Shown here: piece after piece, positions 28,492-37,786 of the stretch
Numbering within the stretch: position 1 is the first letter of the stretch
Layout: every line of letters begins with the position of its first letter
Source of the DNA: Rhodococcoides fascians A25f
GTDB lineage: Bacteria; Actinomycetota; Actinomycetes; Mycobacteriales; Mycobacteriaceae
Length of the DNA stretch: 64,000 bases
Reading direction: 5' to 3'
Assembly (NCBI RefSeq): GCF_000760935.2
Contig: NZ_CP049744.1
Location: forward strand, 2,345,001-2,409,000
Program-made: the position numbers and the translations under genes
Notes under the pieces: model-generated
Databases searched by the model: none
Seen by the model: the letters and a program-made list of their open reading frames with translations, nothing else
What the model was told of the DNA's origin: nothing

Positions 28492-29913
28492 CTACGAAGT
28501 TTCACTCACCTGGGTCCACCACGGTTCGGGGCGCTTGCGGTGCCACTGCAGCACGTTCTCGAGTTGAGCGGCAACCGACACCAGCAGTGGCTCCGATGAT
28601 TCGTGTCCCATCAACTGCAGTCCGATGGGAAGGCCGCTCTTCGTCAGACCCGCGGGCACGTTCACGCTCGGCCAGCCCAGGACGTTCCAGGGCCACGTGT
28701 AGGGGCAGTGCTCGGTGATGACCCGATCGGTGTCGGCGTTGGAGATGCCGTCGATGGCGTCGACGCGCGGCGGGGGAGTTGCCGTGGTCGGGGCGAGCAC
28801 GATGTCGTAGTCGTCGAAGAACCGGCCGATGCGGCGTCCGATGCGTGGTTCGGCCGCGCGGGCCGCGCGCAACGGGGCTCCGGCGAGGGCCCGGCCGCTC
28901 TTGGCGTTGGCTCGGGTGCGCGGGTCGGCGAGGGCCGGATCGGGAAGGCGATCGAGCCACGTGGCAACGCCTGCCAGTGATCGCGGTAAGAAGTTGAGCC
29001 CCAGCAACATTCCGTATGCGGGATCGTCGACGACCACCTGGTGTCCGAGCAATCGCAGCACTGCGGCCATCTCGTACGCCGCAGCCGCGATCTCCGGGTC
29101 CAGCGGGGCAGGCGTCGGGATGAACGGCTTGCGCAGGCTCAGCGCTATTCGGAGCGAGCCGGGGTTGCGTCCCACAGCGTCCGAGACGGTCAACGGAGCC
29201 GGGCGGTGCAGATCGCCGTCGTGGCCACCGGAGACCACGTCGAGGAGAAGTGCGGCGTCGGCCACCGTGCGTGCGAGCGGGCCGATGACGGTGATGCCGT
29301 TGAAGGCCTCGGCGTCCGGCCACGTCGATATCCGTCCCCGTTGCGGCTTGATGCCCACGAGATTGGTCCACGATGCCGGGATCCGGACCGAGCCGGCACC
29401 GTCGGAACCCAGTGCAGCCGAGACCAATTCGGCAGCCACCGCTGCAGAACTGCCACCGGAGGAGCCACCGGGGGTGCGCTCGCGGTCCCACGGATTGCGG
29501 GTGTGTCCGAAGGTGCCGCCGGTGAACGGCCATTGGCCCAGCTCGGGGCTGTTGGTCTTGCCCACGATCACCGCTCCTGCCGCGCGCAGCCTGCGCACCA
29601 CCTCCGAGTCTGCGGTGGCAGGCGGAAAGTGCCCGGCGCAGCCGAAGGCGGTGGGCTCGCCGGTGACATCCACATCGTCCTTGACGGCGATCGGAACGCC
29701 GAGCAGGGGCGCGGTTCCACCTGCGGCGCGCAGTCGATCCGCCTCGGCGGCCTCGGTGAGTGCGGCGTCGCGACGCACGATTCGGAAGGCGTTGAGAGTG
29801 GGTTGGCTCTTCTCGATCCGGTCGAGTGATTCGGTGACCGCCTGTACCGAGGTGATGCGACCCGACGCGAGTGCGGCGGCCTGGGCAACGAGAGTCGACC
29901 GATGAAAATCCAC
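28492..29913 (-). CDS. Amidase signature family hydrolase
   Basis: A 473-residue amidase with the family Ser-cisSer-Lys elements: Lys in A-V-K-D-D-V-D-V-T-G (about residue 76), the Gly/Ser-rich run T-P-G-G-S-S-G-G-S-S (about 150) and the nucleophile region G-S-V-R-I-P-A-S (about 174). It hydrolyses amides; physiological substrate unknown. It corresponds to amiA2 of M. tuberculosis. GTG 29913 is divergent from recO, only 73 bases away. Longer in-frame readings overlap recO. Confidence 0.9.
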   Translation of the reverse strand: MDFHRSTLVAQAAALASGRITSVQAVTESLDRIEKSQPTLNAFRIVRRDAALTEAAEADRLRAAGGTAPLLGVPIAVKDDVDVTGEPTAFGCAGHFPPATADSEVVRRLRAAGAVIVGKTNSPELGQWPFTGGTFGHTRNPWDRERTPGGSSGGSSAAVAAELVSAALGSDGAGSVRIPASWTNLVGIKPQRGRISTWPDAEAFNGITVIGPLARTVADAALLLDVVSGGHDGDLHRPAPLTVSDAVGRNPGSLRIALSLRKPFIPTPAPLDPEIAAAAYEMAAVLRLLGHQVVVDDPAYGMLLGLNFLPRSLAGVATWLDRLPDPALADPRTRANAKSGRALAGAPLRAARAAEPRIGRRIGRFFDDYDIVLAPTTATPPPRVDAIDGISNADTDRVITEHCPYTWPWNVLGWPSVNVPAGLTKSGLPIGLQLMGHESSEPLLVSVAAQLENVLQWHRKRPEPWWTQVSETS

Positions 29914-29986
29914 GTTGGCACAGTATCGACTTCTCTCCAGCGCGGGAAGCGGCCACCGATGCGGCACCCGTGGGAGACTGGAAGCC

Positions 29987-30820
29987 GTGAGGCCATACCG
30001 TGACAACGCAGTCGTCCTGCGCCAGCACAAGCTGGGTGAGGCCGACCGCATCGTCACGTTGTTGACCAGGGAGAACGGTATCGTACGGGCCGTCGCCAAA
30101 GGGGTGCGTCGTACCAAGTCCAAGTTCGGCGCACGGCTGGAACCGTTCGCGCACATCGACGTACTGCTCTATCCGGGACGCAACCTCGACATCGTCACCC
30201 AAGTGCACACCGTCGACGCGTTCGGCGGAGACATCGTCGCCGATTACGGTCGCTACACCACCGGTTGTGCCGTTCTCGAGACCGCCGAACGGCTGGCGGG
30301 CGAGGAGCATGCACCGGCGCAGCGACTGCATCAGCTGACCGTCGGAGCGCTTCGAGCGCTTGCCCAGCACGTCCGCCCTCCCGAGCTGGTGCTCGACGCT
30401 TATCTGCTGCGCGCCATGGGCTTCGCCGGATGGGCGCCCGCACTGACCGATTGTGCGCGCTGCGCCGCAGTCGGGCCACATCGCGCATTTCATGTCGCCG
30501 CCGGTGGAGCGGTGTGTGTGCACTGCCGCCCGCCGGGATCGGCGACGCCGTCGACCGGGGTCCTGGATCTGATGGTCGCGCTCGAACGAGGCGAGTGGGA
30601 CTACACCGTCACCACCTCCGATGCGGTTCGCAAGCAGGCCAGTGGACTGGTGGCGGCGCATCTGCAATGGCATCTGGAACGGCAATTGCGCACACTTCCA
30701 CTCATCGAACGCTCGCACCCGCATCAGGTGCCGCTGGCGCAACCTGACTCCGTGTTCGCCGATACCGTCGGGCAGGATGGGGACCGTGATTCGACGACGA
30801 GAGCCGCAACCCCGGCCTGA
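29987..30820 (+). CDS. recO: DNA repair protein RecO
   Basis: A 277-residue RecO: N-terminal OB fold ([15 protein letters not shown]) and a zinc site C-A-R-C ... C-V-H-C in the C-terminal half. It loads RecA on SSB-coated gaps with RecR. The GTG start follows G-G-A-A-G. The last 35 bases overlap the uppS start. Confidence 0.95.
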   Translation: MRPYRDNAVVLRQHKLGEADRIVTLLTRENGIVRAVAKGVRRTKSKFGARLEPFAHIDVLLYPGRNLDIVTQVHTVDAFGGDIVADYGRYTTGCAVLETAERLAGEEHAPAQRLHQLTVGALRALAQHVRPPELVLDAYLLRAMGFAGWAPALTDCARCAAVGPHRAFHVAAGGAVCVHCRPPGSATPSTGVLDLMVALERGEWDYTVTTSDAVRKQASGLVAAHLQWHLERQLRTLPLIERSHPHQVPLAQPDSVFADTVGQDGDRDSTTRAATPA

Positions 30821-31595
30821 CGGACAGTCGGCAGTGCGCCCTCCCGATCCGCACCCGTCGGGCGCTCGGCCGCCGATTCTGCAGCCGGAACTGATACCTC
30901 GCCACGTCGCCTTGGTGATGGACGGCAACGGTCGATGGGCGCAGGATCGCGGTCTACCGCGCACCGCGGGGCACGAGCAGGGCGAAGCGGTGCTCATGGA
31001 CACCGTCTGCGGATGTATCGAGATCGGTGTGCAGTGGTTGTCCGCGTACGCCTTCTCGACGGAGAACTGGAAGCGCAGCCCCGACGAGGTCAAGTTTCTG
31101 ATGGGCTTCAACCGTGACGTCATTCGTCGTCGACGCGACGAGATGAACGAGATGGGCGTCCGGGTCCGCTGGGCCGGTCGGCGACCCAGGTTGTGGGGCA
31201 GCGTCATCAAGGAACTCGAAGTGGCCGAGGAGCTGACGAAGCACAACACCGTGATGACGTTGACGATGTGCGTCAATTACGGTGGGCGTGCCGAGATTGC
31301 CGATGCGACAAGGGAAATTGCCCGACAGGTTGCCGCAGGCAAGCTGAACCCCGAGAAGATCACCGAGGCAACCGTCGCGAAGTACCTCGACGAAGCGGAT
31401 ATGCCGGACGTGGACTTGTTCCTGCGACCGTCGGGGGAGCAGCGAACGTCGAACTTCCTGCTGTGGCAATCCGCGTATGCGGAGTTCGTGTTCCAGAAGA
31501 AGCTCTTCCCGGATTTCGACCGCCGGGACCTGTGGGAGGCGTGTATCGAATTCGCTTCGCGTGATCGACGATTCGGCGGAGTGAAATATGAGTGA
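30786..31595 (+). CDS. uppS: Isoprenyl (decaprenyl) diphosphate synthase, cis type
   Basis: A 269-residue cis-prenyltransferase with M-D-G-N-G-R-W (about residue 44), S-T-E-N-W-K-R and [13 protein letters not shown] motifs. It extends farnesyl or short prenyl diphosphates to the C50 carrier used for peptidoglycan, arabinogalactan and mycolate export (Rv2361c equivalent; chain length inferred from relatives). It overlaps recO by 35 bases and the next gene by 8. Confidence 0.94.
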   Translation: MIRRREPQPRPDGQSAVRPPDPHPSGARPPILQPELIPRHVALVMDGNGRWAQDRGLPRTAGHEQGEAVLMDTVCGCIEIGVQWLSAYAFSTENWKRSPDEVKFLMGFNRDVIRRRRDEMNEMGVRVRWAGRRPRLWGSVIKELEVAEELTKHNTVMTLTMCVNYGGRAEIADATREIARQVAAGKLNPEKITEATVAKYLDEADMPDVDLFLRPSGEQRTSNFLLWQSAYAEFVFQKKLFPDFDRRDLWEACIEFASRDRRFGGVKYE

Positions 31596-32010
31596 CGAAG
31601 TACAGGGTATCGACAGCTCCGGTGAGTTGACGTTGCAGACGCGGGCTCGGCTGGCGCTGTCGCAGTTCGCCACGGTGACCGTCGGCGAGGAAGGGTCGCT
31701 CGGTTTCGACTACGCCGGTGCCCTGTGCTCGTTGCGAGCCGTACAGCTCTCGCCCGAACTCGAGGTGCTCTCGCTCACCGCGGTGTTGGCGTGGGACAGG
31801 CCGCTCAAGGCGGCTCTGCACAAGAAGGTCTCGGACCGCAATGCGGATTCGCAATTCGGCGCGATCTCTGTCAATGCTCACGACAAGCTCGCAGATGTGT
31901 TGCTGCGCTACACCTTTCCGGCGAACGGGCTGGACGACGAGGCCATGCTGACGATGCTCATCCTGGTGCTTGCCGGCGTCGAGAAAGCACGCGAAGGCCT
32001 GCTGCCCTAA
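31588..32010 (+). CDS. YbjN-like/conserved protein downstream of uppS
   Basis: A 140-residue acidic protein without signal or membrane spans. It resembles the Rv2360c protein found at the same place in mycobacteria and has the mixed alpha/beta look of YbjN/type III chaperone-like folds. The function is unknown. The start overlaps uppS, so it is likely cotranscribed. Confidence 0.7.
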   Translation: MSDEVQGIDSSGELTLQTRARLALSQFATVTVGEEGSLGFDYAGALCSLRAVQLSPELEVLSLTAVLAWDRPLKAALHKKVSDRNADSQFGAISVNAHDKLADVLLRYTFPANGLDDEAMLTMLILVLAGVEKAREGLLP

Positions 32011-32019
32011 TCTGTCAGC

Positions 32020-32038
32020 TAAGGTATGCCTGTACTTA
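32020..32038. promoter_or_regulatory. Candidate IdeR/DtxR iron box
   Basis: TAAGGTATGCCTGTACTTA matches the 19-bp consensus TWAGGTWAGSCTWACCTWA at 15 positions by eye. It lies 21 bases before the start of a siderophore-binding lipoprotein gene, the right place for iron repression. Confidence 0.6.
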
Positions 32039-32059
32039 CTTCGAGTAGAGGCGGATGCA

Positions 32060-33052
32060 ATGACAATGCGGTCGACCCGAATGCTGACGGCAGTGGTGGC
32101 GGTGATCGTCCTCGGTGTATCCCTGACGGCCTGCTCGACCGCAGATACCGGCGAATCGGGTACCCCGTCGGCCGACGGTGTCTTCCCGGTCGTCATCGAC
32201 CACATCTACGGCAGCACGACCGTTCCGGAGAAGCCCACTCGCATCGTCACACTCGGAGTGTCCGACGCCGACGCCGTCATTGCCCTCGGCACTGTGCCGG
32301 TCGGGAACACCGGGTACACCTTCTACGAGACCGGACTCGGTCCGTGGACCGACGAGTTGGTGGGCGACGCACCACTGACACTGCTGGGCTCGGAGTCCGA
32401 ACCGAACTTCGAGCTGATCGCCTCTCTGGCACCGGATTTGATCACCGGCCTGAACGCCGGCTTCGACGAGGCCACCTACACAAAACTCAGTGACATCGCC
32501 CCGACGATCGCTCGACCGGCGGGATCGGCGGCCTATGCCGTCGATCGAGAGGTGGCCACCGACACCATCTCGCGCGCGATGGGCGAATCCGAGCGTGGCG
32601 AGGAGCTCAATGCGCAGACGACCGCGTTGCTCGAGCAGGTTCGCACGGAACACCCCGAGTTCGCGGGCAGGACTGCCGCCGTGGTGCTTCCCTACGACGG
32701 GCAGTTCGGTGCGTTCCTACCTGGCGATGCCCGCGGTACGTTCGTCACCTCGTTGGGATTGACGGTTCCGGAGCCCATTCTCGCTCAGGACGACGGTACG
32801 AACTTCTTCGTACCGGTCTCGCTGGAGAACATCTCGATGCTCGACGCCGATGTGGTGCTGTACCTCGGCACGGGTGAGCCCATCGACGTCGTGGCGGAAA
32901 ATCCGATCTTCGGGACATTGAAGGCAGCGCGCAACGATGCGATCCTTCCGCTGTCCACCGATCAGCGCGGCGCGATCACGTACAACTCGGTTCTGTCGAT
33001 ACCGTTCGCCATCGACGCGGTGGTGCCTCGCGTGGCCGACGCCCTGACGTAA
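32060..33052 (+). CDS. Iron-siderophore ABC transporter substrate-binding lipoprotein
   Basis: A 330-residue type III (FecB/FhuD-like) binding protein. It has a lipoprotein signal (V-S-L-T-A-C-S, Cys about residue 25) and the periplasmic-binding core P-T-R-I-V-T-L-G-V-S-D-A-D-A-V. It should bind ferric siderophore outside the membrane. No permease or ATPase is next to it, so it must use a transporter encoded elsewhere. An IdeR-like box precedes it. Confidence 0.88.
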   Translation: MTMRSTRMLTAVVAVIVLGVSLTACSTADTGESGTPSADGVFPVVIDHIYGSTTVPEKPTRIVTLGVSDADAVIALGTVPVGNTGYTFYETGLGPWTDELVGDAPLTLLGSESEPNFELIASLAPDLITGLNAGFDEATYTKLSDIAPTIARPAGSAAYAVDREVATDTISRAMGESERGEELNAQTTALLEQVRTEHPEFAGRTAAVVLPYDGQFGAFLPGDARGTFVTSLGLTVPEPILAQDDGTNFFVPVSLENISMLDADVVLYLGTGEPIDVVAENPIFGTLKAARNDAILPLSTDQRGAITYNSVLSIPFAIDAVVPRVADALT

Positions 33053-33059
33053 GCGAGGT

Positions 33060-33500
33060 TCAGCGACCCGCCGCGCTGCACTGACTGCAGGTGCCGAAAA
33101 TTTCGATGGTGTGGCTCACGTCGGTGAACCCATTGGACTCGGCGACAGTCTGGGACCACTTCTCGACGGTGGGCCCCTCGACCTCGACGGTGAATCCGCA
33201 TGCTCGGCACACCAGGTGGTGATGGTGGCCCGAGGAGCACCGCCGGTAGACCGACTCGCCGTTGTCGGTGCGAAGCACGTCCACCGTGCCGGCGTCGGCC
33301 AGCGTCTGGAGCGTGCGATAGACGGTTGTCAGGCCGATTCCCTCACCGCGCTTACGTAATTCGTCGTGCAGGTCTTGTGCAGATTTGAATTCCTCGATGG
33401 TATCGAGCAAGTCCGAGATCGCACTGCGTTGCTTCGTGGCTCGTACTCCGACTACGACGGGTCGTCTCGGTGTTGCGGTATCGGTGGACTTCTCGGTCAC
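33060..33500 (-). CDS. zur: Zinc uptake repressor Zur (FurB)
   Basis: A 146-residue Fur-family repressor with a winged helix (L-T-T-V-Y-R-T-L about residue 56), the sensor site C-S-S-G-H-H-H-H and structural zinc cysteines C-R-A-C and C-S-Q-C. The pairing with an ArsR/SmtB gene beside glyS is the same as smtB-furB of M. tuberculosis, where this protein is the zinc-sensing Zur. The GTG start overlaps the smtB stop (GTGA). Confidence 0.92.
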   Translation of the reverse strand: MTEKSTDTATPRRPVVVGVRATKQRSAISDLLDTIEEFKSAQDLHDELRKRGEGIGLTTVYRTLQTLADAGTVDVLRTDNGESVYRRCSSGHHHHLVCRACGFTVEVEGPTVEKWSQTVAESNGFTDVSHTIEIFGTCSQCSAAGR

Positions 33501-33958
33501 AGGTTCCGGCCTTCCTCGGCGTGGGCCACGGCGTCGACGACGATGTGGGAGAGGTGATCGTCGACGAGTCGGTACAGGACTTCGCGGCCGTTGCGTTCTC
33601 CACGCACCACACCCGCGGCCTTGAGTACCCGGAGGTGCTGGCTGATCAACGGCTGCGTGACACCGAGGGCGACCACGAGTTCGTGGACGCATCGCTCGGA
33701 CTCGCGCAGCTGCAGCACGATCGCGATCCGCACCGGGGCCGCAAGCGCGCGCAGAATGTCGCCGGCCGCGGCCAGGGTCTCCTTCGGTGGAATGTGGGCC
33801 GGGGGAGCGGCGGCGAACGGGTCGTTCTCGTGCATCGGATGCTCGGGGTCCTGCCGATCCGACGAATCTGTGTGAACGGCCTGCTCGGTGGACACGGTTG
33901 CGGCTCCTTCGGTTGCCGACTCGTTCTCGGCGAACTCTCTCTGCACAATCGATGTCAT
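33497..33958 (-). CDS. smtB: ArsR/SmtB-family metal-sensing repressor
   Basis: A 153-residue ArsR-type regulator. The first 50 residues are acidic and low in complexity; the winged helix follows (L-A-A-P-V-R-I-A-I-V, and V-T-Q-P-L-I-S-Q-H-L as recognition helix), ending with a D-D-H-L-S-H-I-V-x-D-A-V-A-H-A helix that carries the alpha-5 metal ligands (Asp, His, His, Glu/His type). In mycobacteria SmtB releases DNA when zinc is high and lets Zur be made. First gene of the smtB-zur operon. Confidence 0.9.
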   Translation of the reverse strand: MTSIVQREFAENESATEGAATVSTEQAVHTDSSDRQDPEHPMHENDPFAAAPPAHIPPKETLAAAGDILRALAAPVRIAIVLQLRESERCVHELVVALGVTQPLISQHLRVLKAAGVVRGERNGREVLYRLVDDHLSHIVVDAVAHAEEGRNL

Positions 33959-33986
33959 GGCATCAGGTTAGTGCAGTTATCGCTAT

Positions 33987-34001
33987 TGCAAATCGTATTC
34001 A
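33987..34001. promoter_or_regulatory. Candidate Zur box in smtB-zur promoter
   Basis: TGCAAATCGTATTCA agrees with the actinobacterial Zur core TGAAAATCATTTTCA at 12 of 15 positions. It lies 29-43 bases before the smtB start. A weaker inverted repeat ATGC-N8-GCAT (34009-34024) next to it could be an SmtB site. Confidence 0.45.
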
Positions 34002-34176
34002 TTGTGATATGCACAAGTACGCATGTCAATTCCGAACTCGACCGGTGTTCGGATTCGCCCGTCGAGCCAGATAGTCTGATCAGGGCGAAAACCGCCCGCG
34101 TCACCCCCTCGTGCGATGTAACCGACAATCACGATGAACCCGCGCACGATGTAACCGAAGATGGAGAGCTCCGCCA

Positions 34177-35562
34177 GTGGCACCCAAGTCCAAAGTCGAA
34201 ACCGTCGCCAACCTCGCCAAGCGCAGAGGCCTCGTCTACCCGTGCGGCGAGATCTACGGCGGTACCAAGTCGGCCTGGGATTACGGCCCGTTGGGCGTCG
34301 AGCTCAAGGAGAACATCAAGAAGCAGTGGTGGCGCAACATGATCACCAGCCGGGACGACACCGTCGGGCTCGACTCGTCGGTGATCCTGCCCCGCCAGGT
34401 GTGGGAGGCGTCCGGTCACGTCGAGACGTTCTCGGACCCGCTGGTGGAGTCGCTGCACACACACAAGCGGTACCGCGCCGATCACCTCATCGAGGCCTAC
34501 GAAGAGAAGCACGGCCATCCGCCGGAGAACGGCCTGGCCGATATCCGCGACCCCGAGACCGGTGAGCCCGGTTCGTGGACCGAGCCGCGTGCGTTCTCGG
34601 GCCTGCTCAAGACCTTCCTCGGCCCGGTCGACAACGAAGAGGGCCTGCATTACCTGCGTCCAGAGACTGCGCAGGGCATCTTCGTCAACTTCGCCAACGT
34701 GTTGACCACCTCGCGCAAGAAGCCGCCGTTCGGTATCGGCCAGATCGGCAAGAGCTTCCGTAACGAGATCACTCCCGGAAACTTCATCTTCCGCACCCGC
34801 GAGTTCGAGCAGATGGAGATGGAATTCTTCGTCAAGCCCGGCGAGGACGACGAGTGGCATCAGTACTGGATCGACTACCGCATGAAGTGGTACACCGATC
34901 TCGGTATCGATCCGGAGAACCTGCGGCTCTACGAGCACGCCAAGGAGAAGCTGTCGCACTACTCCAAGCGCACCGTGGACATCGAGTACAAGTTCGGTTT
35001 CCAGGGCAGTGCGTGGGGTGAGCTCGAGGGTGTCGCGAACCGCACGGATTACGACCTGTCGGTGCACTCGAAGGCGTCGGGCCAGGACCTGAGCTACTAC
35101 GAGCAGGCCACCGACACTCGCTACACCCCGTATGTCATCGAGCCGGCGGCAGGCCTGACGCGTTCGCTGATGGCGTTCCTCGTCGACGCGTACACCGAGG
35201 ACGAGGCTCCCAACGCCAAGGGCGGTGTCGACAAGCGTGTCGTGCTCAAGCTCGATCGCCGTCTTGCCCCGGTGAAGGTAGCGGTGCTCCCGCTCTCGCG
35301 TAACGCCGATCTGACGCCGAAGGCGAAAGATCTTGCGCAGCAACTGCGTCAGTACTGGAACGTCGAATTCGACGACGCCGGAGCGATCGGTCGCCGCTAC
35401 CGTCGTCAGGACGAGATCGGTACCCCGTTCTGCATCACCGTCGACTTCGACACGCTCGACGACCACGCAGTCACCATCCGCGAACGCGACACGATGGCGC
35501 AGGAGCGCGTGGCTCTCGATCAGGTCGAGGGCTACATCGCGTCCCGGTTGATCGGCGCATAG
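34177..35562 (+). CDS. glyS: Glycyl-tRNA synthetase (class II, dimeric type)
   Basis: A 461-residue single-chain glycyl-tRNA synthetase with class II motif 2 [19 protein letters not shown] and motif 3 G-L-T-R-S-L. It lacks the separate beta subunit. GTG start at 34177 with GGAGAG-type site upstream. Standard neighbour of smtB-zur in mycolata. Confidence 0.96.
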   Translation: MAPKSKVETVANLAKRRGLVYPCGEIYGGTKSAWDYGPLGVELKENIKKQWWRNMITSRDDTVGLDSSVILPRQVWEASGHVETFSDPLVESLHTHKRYRADHLIEAYEEKHGHPPENGLADIRDPETGEPGSWTEPRAFSGLLKTFLGPVDNEEGLHYLRPETAQGIFVNFANVLTTSRKKPPFGIGQIGKSFRNEITPGNFIFRTREFEQMEMEFFVKPGEDDEWHQYWIDYRMKWYTDLGIDPENLRLYEHAKEKLSHYSKRTVDIEYKFGFQGSAWGELEGVANRTDYDLSVHSKASGQDLSYYEQATDTRYTPYVIEPAAGLTRSLMAFLVDAYTEDEAPNAKGGVDKRVVLKLDRRLAPVKVAVLPLSRNADLTPKAKDLAQQLRQYWNVEFDDAGAIGRRYRRQDEIGTPFCITVDFDTLDDHAVTIRERDTMAQERVALDQVEGYIASRLIGA

Positions 35563-35575
35563 AGCTCACCACACG

Positions 35576-35610
35576 ACAGGGCCCGATCTCCTCGTGAGAT
35601 CGGGCCCTGT
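35576..35610. terminator. Bidirectional terminator after glyS
   Basis: Perfect 15-bp arms (35576-35590 and 35596-35610) with a 5-nt loop lie between convergent glyS and the TPM-domain gene. Confidence 0.85.
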
Positions 35611-35627
35611 GACATATCGGGGTCGAA

Positions 35628-37664
35628 TCAGAAGCGGCCGCCGCCACCGCCGAAGCCGCCGCCGCCTCCGCCGCCTCCACCGCCGAAGCCCCCGCCTCCA
35701 CCGAAGCCGCCGCCGAAGCCACCTCCGCCACCTCCGCGCAGCACGCTGTTGATCAGGATTCCGCCGAGCACAGCGCCTGCAACGTTGCCGCCGCTACCGC
35801 CGCCGCGTGGACCGTGACGGTTTTCCCAGTTCTGCACGTCGGACTGGGCGATCTGCGACGCGCGCGAGGCCAACTGGCTGGCGGCATGCGCGTGCTTGAG
35901 GGCCTCGTCAGGGTTCTCCGGTTCGAGCTGACGAGCCGCACCGAGATGCCGTTCGGCTTCGGACAACCGCGTTCGGGCATCGGCACCCACGCCGCCGCGC
36001 CGCGTCGAGATGTAGTCCGCTGCAGCGGTGATCTGCGCCTGAGCAGCCGCGATATCGCGTTCCAGACGCGCCCGCAGCTGATCTTCGGCCGCCTTCTCCG
36101 CCGACGCTTCGTCGACGATCTTCTCGAGTTCGGAATCTGCTGCGGCAAGGGCTGTGTAGCTGCCGAGCGGATCGCTCGACTGCGCTGTCTCCGCGTTCTT
36201 CAACGCCGTCTGTGCCGCGGCCATCGCCGCCTGCAGTTCGGCACCGCCGTGTTCGGCCAGTCCGCGAGCCTGCTCGATGTCGCGTCGGACGTCCGCGATG
36301 GCGTCGGGCAGGGTGGCTATGGCGTGCCCGATGTCATCGCGGGCGTGGTCGACTCCGTCGAGCAGGGACTTCGCCTGATCGAGGGCTCGTTCTGCGGTCC
36401 GAATCGCGGTGACGGCCGGACCCTGCTTTCCCGGCGGCAGTGCTGCGGCCTTGCGGCCGGCTTCGATGTTCTCCTCGGCCAGCGCAACTCGATCCTTGGC
36501 CATCGTGACGTTGTCGGCGATCGATTTCAGTGCGGTCTCGGAGAATTCCGAATGCAGCTGAGCGAGTACGGTTTCGGACTGCGGAATGCGCACCGTCAAG
36601 CCGATGATGGCCTGGGTGAGCTCGTCGAGATGCGAGCCGGCATTCATCACGAGGTCGCGGAATCCGTCGAACTCCTCGACCCGAGAGTCGAGCTCGCGAT
36701 CTGCCTGACCGCACGAGGAGATGATCTCGACGAGCATCGCCCGCCGCTGATCGGGGGTCTCTGGAATGGCGTCGTCGAGGCGCTGACGGATCTCGAAGGC
36801 GGAGGCCAGAGCCTTCTTGGCGTTGTCGTACGCGGTGATGAACGGTGCGGCTGCCGAATCGCCGAATTCGCCTCGGGCGAGGGTCAATTCCTCTTCGCTC
36901 GCCCGCACGGCGTTGTCGGTCTCGATCAGAATTTCCTTGGCGCGGGTGTCGAGAACGTCGATCGGGAACCGAGCCAGTGCGGCCGGATCACTCGGGTCGA
37001 TCTTTGCCACGGCGTCCACCTCGGCGGCCACCCTGGCCTTCTTGCGCCGTGAGGAGTAGACGACAGCGCCGCCGCCTGCAACCGCCAACACACCGACACC
37101 GATCAGCAGCGGTGCCGACGAACCACCGTCGCCGCTCGACGCATAGGCCTCGCCGAGAGCGCCTGCGGCCGCTATGGCAGCTCCCGACCAATCCTCTTCG
37201 CCCAGTGCGGGTTCGACGTCGTTGACGCGAATGTCGTCCTGCTCGGCCGTGGTGATCTGCGAGAGTCCGGTGTTGACGGCGAGGTAGTACGAGCGATCGA
37301 CGGTCGCGACTGCGAGCAGGACGTCACGCTGACCGAGGTCGCTTCGTTCATATGTCTGCTGGGCCCAGTTCGTTGCCGACATGTTGTCGAAATCCGCAAC
37401 GTAGGTGACCCACAACCTGAGCTGACTGCTGCTGTAGAGGTCGTCGATGGAGGTCTGCACCTCGGCCAGCGAATCGGGGTCCAGAGCCTGGACGTTGTCG
37501 GTGATCTGGGTGGCCAGCCGCGAGGGAGCCTCGGCGGATGCAACCCCCGGTGCGAGCAGGACCGCGGCGAACAGGGTCAGAGCACCCGTAGCGGCGAGAC
37601 GACGAAATCGATGGACCGACCTACGGACTGTGGCGCTGGAGTGCCGCCGGTGCTGGACTGCCAT
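35628..37664 (-). CDS. TPM-domain membrane protein with long coiled-coil and Gly-rich tail
   Basis: A 678-residue protein: signal peptide (about residues 20-45), extracytoplasmic TPM domain (about 50-180; D-D-L-Y-S-S-S-Q-L-R-L-W-V-T-Y and D-V-L-L-A-V-A-T), one membrane span (about 190-210, with R-R-K-K after it), then about 380 residues of cytoplasmic helix rich in Ala/Glu, and a tail with a glycine-phenylalanine repeat of about 50 residues. TPM proteins are linked to photosystem repair in plants; the bacterial role is unknown. It is the Rv2345 equivalent. ATG 37664 follows TAGATT by seven bases, so it is probably leaderless. Confidence 0.85.
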   Translation of the reverse strand: MAVQHRRHSSATVRRSVHRFRRLAATGALTLFAAVLLAPGVASAEAPSRLATQITDNVQALDPDSLAEVQTSIDDLYSSSQLRLWVTYVADFDNMSATNWAQQTYERSDLGQRDVLLAVATVDRSYYLAVNTGLSQITTAEQDDIRVNDVEPALGEEDWSGAAIAAAGALGEAYASSGDGGSSAPLLIGVGVLAVAGGGAVVYSSRRKKARVAAEVDAVAKIDPSDPAALARFPIDVLDTRAKEILIETDNAVRASEEELTLARGEFGDSAAAPFITAYDNAKKALASAFEIRQRLDDAIPETPDQRRAMLVEIISSCGQADRELDSRVEEFDGFRDLVMNAGSHLDELTQAIIGLTVRIPQSETVLAQLHSEFSETALKSIADNVTMAKDRVALAEENIEAGRKAAALPPGKQGPAVTAIRTAERALDQAKSLLDGVDHARDDIGHAIATLPDAIADVRRDIEQARGLAEHGGAELQAAMAAAQTALKNAETAQSSDPLGSYTALAAADSELEKIVDEASAEKAAEDQLRARLERDIAAAQAQITAAADYISTRRGGVGADARTRLSEAERHLGAARQLEPENPDEALKHAHAASQLASRASQIAQSDVQNWENRHGPRGGGSGGNVAGAVLGGILINSVLRGGGGGGFGGGFGGGGGFGGGGGGGGGGFGGGGGRF

Positions 37665-37786
37665 GCGATGAAATCTACCGGCTGGGTCGTGTCCGAATCG
37701 AGCAGGTCGATCCATGACAGTTGTCATCGTGCAATCGTGACGCTCGGTCGAGGTGCATGGGCTCGGGCCGCAGCAGAGTAACTGTC

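Noticed and set aside
28502..31276. A 924-codon minus-strand frame across amidase, recO and uppS.
   Set aside because: Arg/Pro/His-rich composition of a shadow frame; the true genes recO, uppS and the amidase are clear in other frames.
33060..33958. An arsenic resistance operon because of the ArsR-type regulator.
   Set aside because: The pairing with a Fur-family gene beside glyS matches smtB-zur, and no arsenic transporter or reductase genes are near.
35628..35790. A tandem GCC-GCC-type DNA repeat.
   Set aside because: It is the coding end of the TPM protein (Gly/Phe tail), so the repeat is explained by protein composition.
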